Below are positions 58,239 through 64,000 of a stretch of DNA of 64,000 nt, one piece after another. A model generated the notes under the pieces. The model searched no databases. It worked only from the letters and a program-made list of their open reading frames with translations, and was not told the origin of the DNA. Every line of letters starts with the position of its first letter. Position 1 is the stretch's first letter. Source of the DNA: CAZBMD01 sp964493325 (GTDB taxonomy: Bacteria > Babelota > Babeliae > Babelales > RVW-14); the NCBI GenBank assembly GCA_964493325.1, contig CAZBMD010000006.1:1-64000 (forward strand), in the 5' to 3' direction. Both the position numbers and the translations under genes were made by a program.

Positions 58239-59717
58239 TCAGAGTGATGGGCTTGGTGTGAGAGGGGGGAACATCGTCTGCGGTGTGGACGATGGCGCTG
58301 GAAGTGGGGGGGCAAAATTTGTAGAGATAGCAGGCTGCAATAACCCAGGTTGTACTGGTAAGGTTGGAGCTGCAGCAGGTTGACTAATCGGTTGAATTGC
58401 GGGCAGAGGGGCAGAGGCTGTACGTTTTTTTCTGACAGGTTGAGTTGTTGAATCAGAAACGAATAATCGATAAATCTTACTTAAAAAATTGATAAAACGA
58501 TTATACAGTGATTGATACCATGTTTGAGGTGCATCCTTTTTTAATTTACGTTTTGCTGCAGCTTCTTCTGCTTTTGCCTTATCAATTGCGAGCTGGCGGG
58601 CTTTTTCTTCTTGCGCTTTTTTCTTTAGTTCATCAATACGAGTTGTTCGATCCCTAATTACAAGTCCAGCAGATTCTAGTCGTTTAGTTCCACTGGTAAC
58701 AGCTTGCATCTGGTTGCGCATGGTATTAAGAACATTGTCAAAGTCTCGAGGCAGATCTTCAACCAAATAGGTTTTGATAGAGCGTAACGTTTCGAGCAGA
58801 GAACCCTTGAGCTGGTAATATTGATTTTTAGCAAGATTATCATCAATGATGTTCCACATATCTCTGACGGTTGAGTGGGCTTGTTTTACAAGTCCCATAG
58901 CTCGTTCAATTTGCTCATCAAGCCTTTTTAAACGATCGGTGATCGATCGGTCAAGATCATCAATTGATTTGATATCAAGCTTAAGTTGCTCAAGTTCAGC
59001 TTTATTGGTTTTAATACCAATTTCTAGTTGCTCAACAATAGTTTGATATTCTCGTTCAGAAAGCGTATCGGTGCCTTTTTTGCTTTGTAGTTCAGCAATG
59101 TCACGTGCTTTCTTTTTCTCAAGGTATTGCATAATGTTTGCAAAAGTTTCTTGTAATTTGCCTTGGTCAACACCCAGTGTTTTATAAAAAGTATCAAGTT
59201 CGCGATCGATTACGTTAAATTTATCATTAAAACTACGTCGTGAGGTTTGTATTTCAATGGCGAGCGCTTGAATTTCATCATGAGCTTCATAGGCCTTAAT
59301 GAGCCATTCTTTTTTTTTCATCCAGTTTCCCTGAATGCCTATTTTTTCATCAGATATGCCGATTGTGTTTGGCAATGGAATAGCGATTGGAGCTGAAGGT
59401 GCTGCCGGAAGTTGACCAAAGTTTTCAGTCATAGTTAACGGGGGTAGCGTTTCAAAAGTTTGTATTGTTGGAGTTGTTGGCAACGCTGCAGGTGATGATT
59501 CAGTTGATCCAATGTTTGTTGGTTGTTGTTGAGCTGTGGGGAACAGAGGTTGTTGAAAAGATGGCGTTGGTATAGGAAAAATATTTGGAATGTTTTGCGA
59601 TGCCGGTGCTTGCGCATCAGCTGTCATACCGGGTGGTGTGATCATACTATTTCCATTACAGATGAAAAGAGTATTCAAGCCCCACGCCAAAACCAACGAT
59701 TTGCTCCACCTTTTCAT
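58239..59717 (-). CDS. secreted proline-rich coiled-coil protein 3
   Basis: 492 residues from the ATG at 59717, with AAGG six bases upstream; a TTG six bases earlier is less likely. The signal peptide (KRWSKSLVLAWGLNTLFICNGNS) is followed by Met. A Pro/Gln/Ala/Thr-rich region runs to about residue 120, a long coiled coil covers about 130-380 (including QTSRRSFNDKFNVIDRELDT and EQLEIGIKTNKAELEQLKLD), then a basic AAAKRKLKKDAPQ segment, a short aromatic segment (WYQSLYNRFINFLSKIYRLF) and a Pro-rich tail ending SPSL. Similar overall plan to the two downstream genes. Unknown function. Confidence 0.8.
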   Translation of the reverse strand: MKRWSKSLVLAWGLNTLFICNGNSMITPPGMTADAQAPASQNIPNIFPIPTPSFQQPLFPTAQQQPTNIGSTESSPAALPTTPTIQTFETLPPLTMTENFGQLPAAPSAPIAIPLPNTIGISDEKIGIQGNWMKKKEWLIKAYEAHDEIQALAIEIQTSRRSFNDKFNVIDRELDTFYKTLGVDQGKLQETFANIMQYLEKKKARDIAELQSKKGTDTLSEREYQTIVEQLEIGIKTNKAELEQLKLDIKSIDDLDRSITDRLKRLDEQIERAMGLVKQAHSTVRDMWNIIDDNLAKNQYYQLKGSLLETLRSIKTYLVEDLPRDFDNVLNTMRNQMQAVTSGTKRLESAGLVIRDRTTRIDELKKKAQEEKARQLAIDKAKAEEAAAKRKLKKDAPQTWYQSLYNRFINFLSKIYRLFVSDSTTQPVRKKRTASAPLPAIQPISQPAAAPTLPVQPGLLQPAISTNFAPPLPAPSSTPQTMFPPLTPSPSL

Positions 59718-59753
59718 GGTCAACCTTGTTTAAAAGTTATTTTAAACAGGACA

Positions 59754-60215
59754 TTACAAACTTTTTGCAAGGTCCTTAAGTTCTTTATAAAGACTTTTAA
59801 CGAGTTCTTCGGCTTCTGAAGATGTATAACTCCACGAGACGCCTTGATCCACTTTTGTAAGAATAGAACGGTCAGATTTAATGTCAATAATATCAATGCG
59901 AACAATGTTCATAAGCGGGTGAACAACGGATGGTGCGCGAACAACGCCAGCACGACCAAGAACACTGTACGAGACATTCCCTTCACCAATAAAACAGATC
60001 ATGACTTTTTTTTGCCAGACCATGTTCATATAGCCGGTGTGTTCTTTATGAATGCTTACCAAAAGACTTTCTTGACCTTTAGGATAAATGCATTGAATAG
60101 GGGTTGTATTAGGAATGCCTTTTTCCGAAAAGGTAGCCAAAATCCCGATACAGCTTTCTTTTTTCAAGTATTCAATCAAATCTTCGGGTAATTTTACCCC
60201 AACATGTTTTGCCAT
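59754..60215 (-). CDS. pyridoxamine 5'-phosphate oxidase-like flavin-binding protein
   Basis: 153 residues with the split-barrel FMN-binding fold typical of PPOX-like proteins: CIGILATFSEKGIPNTTPIQ then CIYPKGQESLLVSI, then the VMICFIGEGNVSYSVLGRAG strand pair. Members bind FMN or F420 and carry out diverse redox reactions; this one is too general for a substrate call. GAGGGG lies two bases before the ATG. It is separated by about 80 bases from hemW upstream. Confidence 0.85.
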   Translation of the reverse strand: MAKHVGVKLPEDLIEYLKKESCIGILATFSEKGIPNTTPIQCIYPKGQESLLVSIHKEHTGYMNMVWQKKVMICFIGEGNVSYSVLGRAGVVRAPSVVHPLMNIVRIDIIDIKSDRSILTKVDQGVSWSYTSSEAEELVKSLYKELKDLAKSL

Positions 60216-60293
60216 ATCCCCTCAAACAATAAATAAGATTACAACTGATAAAATGGACACGTAGTATACCGTAAAAAACAAACAATGATACAA

Positions 60294-61451
60294 CTAAATC
60301 AATCCGACGACAACTTCATTTTCAAAAATCATACCTTTGCGTGTGAGAAAAATTTTACCATCTTTTTCAGCAAGTAAAGAGGCTGATTTGAGCTTATTAA
60401 CCTGGTTTAAAAACAGCTCTTTTTTTTCGTCACCTAACAAGTATACCACACTATGCAAGCCCACCCCTTTTGGCTGCCGTAGCCCCAGCATTAATTTCTC
60501 CAAAAGCTCTTGCTCAGCGGTTAAAGACTCTTGTGTGGCAAACATATGATGAGCTGGTTTTTCATATGCCGCAATGTAGCGCTCAAGGTTACTATCATTT
60601 ACAAACCGATTTTTGCCATCAAATGATGATGAACCAATACCAAAACCTTTGTAGGGTTTGCGTTCCCAGTAGGCTTGGTTGTGCGTTGATTCAAAGCCTG
60701 GTTTGGCAAAATTTGAAATTTCGTATTGAGCAAAATTATGCTGCAGTAAAAAATCGATTGTAAAGTCGTACATACCCACAACATTGCCGTCATCGGGCAA
60801 AAGAATATCTCCACGTTGAACTTTAAAATAAAGAGGGGTTTTTTCGTGGATGGTTAAAAAATAAATTGAAATATGCTGAATAGGCCATGAGACAGCTTCT
60901 TGTAGAGTGCGCTTCCAAGCTGCTTCAGAAATGCCTGGGAGCCCAAGAATCAGATCAACCGACATGCGTTTGAAATATTTAGGAGCAATCTTCATGGTAT
61001 TGTGAACATCAAGAATGCGTTGTCTGCGATTTAATTTTAATAAAAGATCGTCATCAAGCGCCTGAACGCCAATGCTCAAGCGATTAAAGCCGCATTCAAG
61101 CCACGTATCTAATTTTTCTTCATCAACATCGGCCGGATTGACCTCTAGCGATGCCTCTTGAAGGGCTGAAAGATCAAATGAATTATTCAGAACGCCCCAA
61201 AATTCTTTAAGGCTATCCAGTGGATACAAGCTGGGCGTTCCTCCTCCAAAAAAAATAGTATCAATTTTTTTGTCAGTACTGTGGATCATTGAGCTGAACG
61301 ATGATACTTCACCGCACAACGTTTGGTGATAGGCATCTTGGTATGATGAATGCTGTTCAAAGGCTACAAAGTCGCAGTAGTGGCATTTTTTACTGCAGAA
61401 AGGCCAGTGGACATAGAGGTGCGCAGGGCATTTCTCTGAAAACGTTGACAT
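60294..61451 (-). CDS. hemW: radical SAM protein HemW (heme chaperone-like)
   Basis: 385 residues. The radical SAM cluster motif CxxxCxxC is CSKKCHYC (Cys19, 23, 26), and the SAM-binding FFGGGTPSLYPLDSL follows. The fold continues with LEVNPADVDEEKL and NRLSIGVQALDDDLL. The C-terminal HemW domain contains YWERKPYKGFGIGSSSFDGK. Shorter than coproporphyrinogen oxidase HemN and without its extra N-terminal part, so HemW is preferred; HemW is thought to insert heme in some bacteria, and no heme-biosynthesis gene was seen here. It starts 13 bases after the small membrane gene, within the serS-DUF58 cluster. Confidence 0.9.
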   Translation of the reverse strand: MSTFSEKCPAHLYVHWPFCSKKCHYCDFVAFEQHSSYQDAYHQTLCGEVSSFSSMIHSTDKKIDTIFFGGGTPSLYPLDSLKEFWGVLNNSFDLSALQEASLEVNPADVDEEKLDTWLECGFNRLSIGVQALDDDLLLKLNRRQRILDVHNTMKIAPKYFKRMSVDLILGLPGISEAAWKRTLQEAVSWPIQHISIYFLTIHEKTPLYFKVQRGDILLPDDGNVVGMYDFTIDFLLQHNFAQYEISNFAKPGFESTHNQAYWERKPYKGFGIGSSSFDGKNRFVNDSNLERYIAAYEKPAHHMFATQESLTAEQELLEKLMLGLRQPKGVGLHSVVYLLGDEKKELFLNQVNKLKSASLLAEKDGKIFLTRKGMIFENEVVVGLI

Positions 61452-61464
61452 AGAGATACAAATC

Positions 61465-61965
61465 CTATTTTTTGTCCGCGGGCTTAGTTTGCTCGATGAT
61501 AGTGGTGACTATCTGTCGATCAGTTTCTATTTGAGTTCGAAGCGCTGCTTCATTTGCGAATTTTACCCAAACCGCCCCCTGAAGCATCTTTTTGAGTCGC
61601 TCAAGTAGCATACCATCAAACCCATGCCCCTGCAAGAATTCGATTAGCTCGTCGTCTGTCTTGTCTTCAGTATTCCACTGGTACCGTTTGTGTAGGTATT
61701 TTTTTAGGAGCTGTGTGATGGAGAAATAGAAATTTTTGTAATCCTCTTTGGTCAGGTAGTCTCGTGCAGCAAGCTTATTGAGTTCTCGTCGTGCCCACTC
61801 CCAAGACGAAATGGCGGATTTTTTACGGTAAAAGAAGAAGTAACTCAGAAGAGCGCCAATGCCAAGTATGACTAAAGCAATTGCCACGCCCTGGACCCAT
61901 GGATTGCTCCAGATGGGTGGCTCATAATATTCATAAATATCAAAAAAATCCATTTGAGTATTCAT
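61465..61965 (-). CDS. small membrane protein, DUF4381-like, in DUF58 operon
   Basis: 166 residues. One membrane helix (VQGVAIALVILGIGALLSYF, about residues 24-44) follows a short acidic N-terminus; a soluble helical C-terminal domain contains KNFYFSITQLLKKYLHKRYQ. This resembles DUF4381 proteins found next to DUF58 and MoxR genes in Bat-type operons, which is the basis of the call. It begins one base after the DUF58 stop. GGAGG lies about 10 bases before the ATG. MoxR and von Willebrand BatA/B genes are not in this window. Confidence 0.72.
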   Translation of the reverse strand: MNTQMDFFDIYEYYEPPIWSNPWVQGVAIALVILGIGALLSYFFFYRKKSAISSWEWARRELNKLAARDYLTKEDYKNFYFSITQLLKKYLHKRYQWNTEDKTDDELIEFLQGHGFDGMLLERLKKMLQGAVWVKFANEAALRTQIETDRQIVTTIIEQTKPADKK

Positions 61966-61966
61966 C

Positions 61967-62854
61967 TTAAATCTGCCTCCTAATTCTTTTGTGAAAAAAG
62001 CTTACCAGAGGTCTAATAAATGGTTGATCAAGGGGTAAGTCGAGAAGATCTATTTTATATTTATCAAAAAGTTTTTTCTGTTCCAGCGCTCTGACGCGCA
62101 AAAAAGTAGAAAGCTTATGCTGATCGGTACCCGCTTTGCGTGTATCGATAATATAACGCTGCCCGCTTTCGCTGTCTTGTACTTCAAGCAGTCCAACGTC
62201 AGGGAGCGCAAGTTCGCATGGGTCAAGGAAACGAAGGCCAACAAAGTCATACTCAAAGCCTGCAACTTTGAGCAGTTTTGAAAAGCGGGTTGTATCATCA
62301 ATCCAGTCGGAAAGACAAAAAACGATAGCATTCCGTTTTTTTAGACCAATCAAAAAGCGCAGCGCTGTTGCAATATCCGTATTTTTCCCTTGCGGAACAA
62401 GTGAAAAAATAGTTTCTAAAATCATGCTGCCATGCGCAGACCCGCGTGATGGAGGTATCCATTTTTCAATGCGGTCAGAAAAAAAGAGCGCCCCAACTTT
62501 ATCTTTGCTATCTGCGGCAAGAAATGCCAACGATGCAGCTACTTCGGCCATATAATCTTTACGAAGCTCTTCTGTTGATGAGTAGCTATTGGACTGTGAT
62601 ACATCGATAGCAAGGATAATAGTTCTATCCCGCTCTTCGATGTACTGTTTGACCATAATTTTGTGCATTTTAGCCGAGCTGTTCCAGTCGATGGCGCGAA
62701 CATCATCACCAATTTGATATTCGCGCAGTTGGTCAAACTCAAGGCCTGATCCTTTGAATGCAGACAGATAATCTCCAGTTAGGGTGGTCTGCATGATTCG
62801 CTTGGTGTAAATTTTGATCTTTTTGATCTTACTGCGCATGGTTTGAGTGAGCAT
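61967..62854 (-). CDS. DUF58 / von Willebrand factor A-like protein
   Basis: 295 residues. The DUF58 hallmark FDQLREYQIGDDVRAIDWNS lies near residue 40, followed by a vWA-like MIDAS start TIILAIDVSQSNSYSS. The remaining segment (IVFCLSDWIDDTTRFSKLLK) completes the vWA fold. DUF58 proteins act with MoxR AAA+ chaperones in envelope or stress functions. AAGGGG precedes the ATG by about 7 bases. It lies 15 bases after serS and immediately before the DUF4381-like gene. Confidence 0.9.
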   Translation of the reverse strand: MLTQTMRSKIKKIKIYTKRIMQTTLTGDYLSAFKGSGLEFDQLREYQIGDDVRAIDWNSSAKMHKIMVKQYIEERDRTIILAIDVSQSNSYSSTEELRKDYMAEVAASLAFLAADSKDKVGALFFSDRIEKWIPPSRGSAHGSMILETIFSLVPQGKNTDIATALRFLIGLKKRNAIVFCLSDWIDDTTRFSKLLKVAGFEYDFVGLRFLDPCELALPDVGLLEVQDSESGQRYIIDTRKAGTDQHKLSTFLRVRALEQKKLFDKYKIDLLDLPLDQPFIRPLVSFFHKRIRRQI

Positions 62855-62869
62855 GGGGCGCCCCTTCGG

Positions 62870-64000
62870 TTACCAAAGTTCGTTCATGACATCAGTGAGC
62901 AAGGATGGCAATTTAATTGTTCCATCTTCTTGCTGATAATTTTCCATCAAAGCAACCATCAGTCGAGGTAGTGCAAGCGATGATGCGTTCAGTGTGTGTG
63001 CAAACTGTGGTTTTGAATCTGTCGATTTGCGGTACTTGATGTTAGCGCGGCGAGCTTGAAAATCTGTGCAGTTGCTGCATGATGAAACTTCATAGAAGCG
63101 GTCTTGTCCTGGAAGCCATACTTCAATGTCGTACGTGCGAGCTGACGAGAATGAGCAGTCTTGACAGGCGAGCAAGCTAACGCGGTAATGCAGACCCAGT
63201 TGCTGTAAAAGCTTTTCTGCGCAGGTGACCATGCGTTCAAGTTCTGCGGCTGATTCTTCTGGTTCGCAGATGGAGTACAGTTCTACTTTTTCAAATTGAT
63301 GGATGCGGATAAGGCCGCGATCGGTTGCTCCGTAACCGCCTGCTTCGCGCCGAAAGCAGCTAGTCCAAGCGGTGTGACGTACGGGAAGATCTTGAGCTTG
63401 AAATATTTTGCCGGCATACAAGTTTGTCAGGTTAACCTCAGCTGTTGGGATAAGGCAGAGCCCATCGCTTGGTACACGGTAATAATCGCCTTCAAATTTA
63501 GGCAAGTTGCCAGAATTATAGAGCGCTTTTTCCATGACAAGTGCTGGAGGAATAACAGGCATAAAGCCGCTTTGAGCATTGTTTTTGAGCATCAGTCTGG
63601 TAAGCGCGTAGATAATTTTTGCGCCCTGTGTTTTGTAAAAAACAAACTGGGCACCGGTCATTTGGGCGGCGATTTGCAGGTCAAACCATTGAGCCGTTTC
63701 GTTCAAGTCAAGATGATGTTTGATAGGAAATGAGAATGATGGCTTGTGGCCGTGGCTGCGAACAACTTCATTTGCTTCTTTGTTGCCGTCAGGCAGATCT
63801 TCTTGCGGAATATTTGGGCAGGCAAGATACAGGTCATTAAAAGCTTTTTCTGCAGTCTCAAGTTCGGCTTCTTGAGCTTTGAGTTTTACACCAAGGTCTA
63901 TTGCTTGCTGACGAAGTTCAGCGGTGATGCCTTTTGCGCCCATGCTGGCAAGTTCATTTTTTTGTTTGCGTAAAATTTCTACTGCGCTGCGCACAGCACG
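62870..64000 (-). CDS. serS: seryl-tRNA synthetase, 5' end outside window
   Basis: The frame is open to the right edge, so about 45 N-terminal residues are missing; the visible part has about 377. The N-terminal coiled coil (tRNA-binding arm, ILRKQKNELASMGAKGITAE) is partly present. Class II motifs follow: IPTAEVNLTNLYAG, TSCFRREAGGYGATDRGLIR, then IHQFEKVEL, FYEVSSCSNCTDFQARRANI and HTLNASSLALPRLMVALMEN. It charges tRNA-Ser in the cytosol. It lies 15 bases upstream of DUF58, with which it may share a transcript. Confidence 0.97.
   Translation of the reverse strand, partial: RAVRSAVEILRKQKNELASMGAKGITAELRQQAIDLGVKLKAQEAELETAEKAFNDLYLACPNIPQEDLPDGNKEANEVVRSHGHKPSFSFPIKHHLDLNETAQWFDLQIAAQMTGAQFVFYKTQGAKIIYALTRLMLKNNAQSGFMPVIPPALVMEKALYNSGNLPKFEGDYYRVPSDGLCLIPTAEVNLTNLYAGKIFQAQDLPVRHTAWTSCFRREAGGYGATDRGLIRIHQFEKVELYSICEPEESAAELERMVTCAEKLLQQLGLHYRVSLLACQDCSFSSARTYDIEVWLPGQDRFYEVSSCSNCTDFQARRANIKYRKSTDSKPQFAHTLNASSLALPRLMVALMENYQQEDGTIKLPSLLTDVMNELW

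Overview
The window is compact, moderately AT-rich bacterial chromosome using the standard code, with ATG, GTG and TTG starts and clear Shine-Dalgarno sites. It encodes a Gram-negative-type envelope: a lipoprotein maturation enzyme, an outer-membrane-barrel-like protein, MurJ, MurG, a class A penicillin-binding protein and a LolD-like ATPase. It also has an oligopeptide-type transporter, secreted ankyrin proteins and a large share of small secreted proteins of unknown function. This mix resembles intracellular, protist-associated bacteria such as Candidatus Dependentiae (TM6, Babeliae). That assignment is inferred from gene style only; no rRNA or tRNA gene was recognised.

Layout. 1-7.9 kb: 5' end of an OPT-family transporter gene (coding sequence runs off the left edge), a small membrane protein, a secreted ankyrin protein, lon, an ABC ATPase and murJ. 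8-15.6 kb: two very large tandem paralogous secreted proteins followed by an outer-membrane-barrel-like protein, closed by a strong terminator. This is the most novel-looking block. 15.6-25.5 kb: RRM/RGG RNA-binding protein, ABC-2 permease, glycosyltransferase, the lgt-dnaG-rpoD operon (sigma factor with a histone-H1-like tail) and an M48 peptidase. 26-33 kb: DUF721/DciA-like, TPR and murG operon, then nhaC-like antiporter and PBP1A with a 4-base overlap. 33-36 kb: an iteron-like 3 x 22-bp array and a pair of related secreted membrane proteins. 35.9-39.6 kb: a MazEF/PemIK-type toxin-antitoxin module next to alaS, flanked by duplicated fragments of alaS and of the toxin gene. 39.7-45.3 kb: secreted protein, second ankyrin protein, FUN14-like protein, short GspE/PilB ATPase, FKBP, DEAD-box helicase. 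45.5-52.4 kb: ABC-2 exporter with a lipoprotein-type CPT-like kinase, a tandem pair of secreted paralogs, an NHLRC2-like thioredoxin/NHL protein, rplU. 52.5-64 kb: secreted protein, AP endonuclease IV, phosphomannomutase, three proline-rich coiled-coil secreted proteins, a flavin-reductase-fold protein, HemW, a small membrane protein, DUF58 and the 3' part of serS.

Themes. (1) Replication, transcription and envelope genes sit in tight operons with ATGA overlaps (dnaG/rpoD, dciA/TPR, TPR/murG, nhaC/pbp). (2) Secreted unknowns often come as adjacent paralogs, suggesting lineage-specific expansion of surface or host-interaction proteins. (3) In eleven of about seventeen signal-peptide proteins a Met stands at residue 19-25, just after the predicted signal peptide, preceded by A, S, C or P. 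Functional calls rest on motifs read by eye; no database search was possible.
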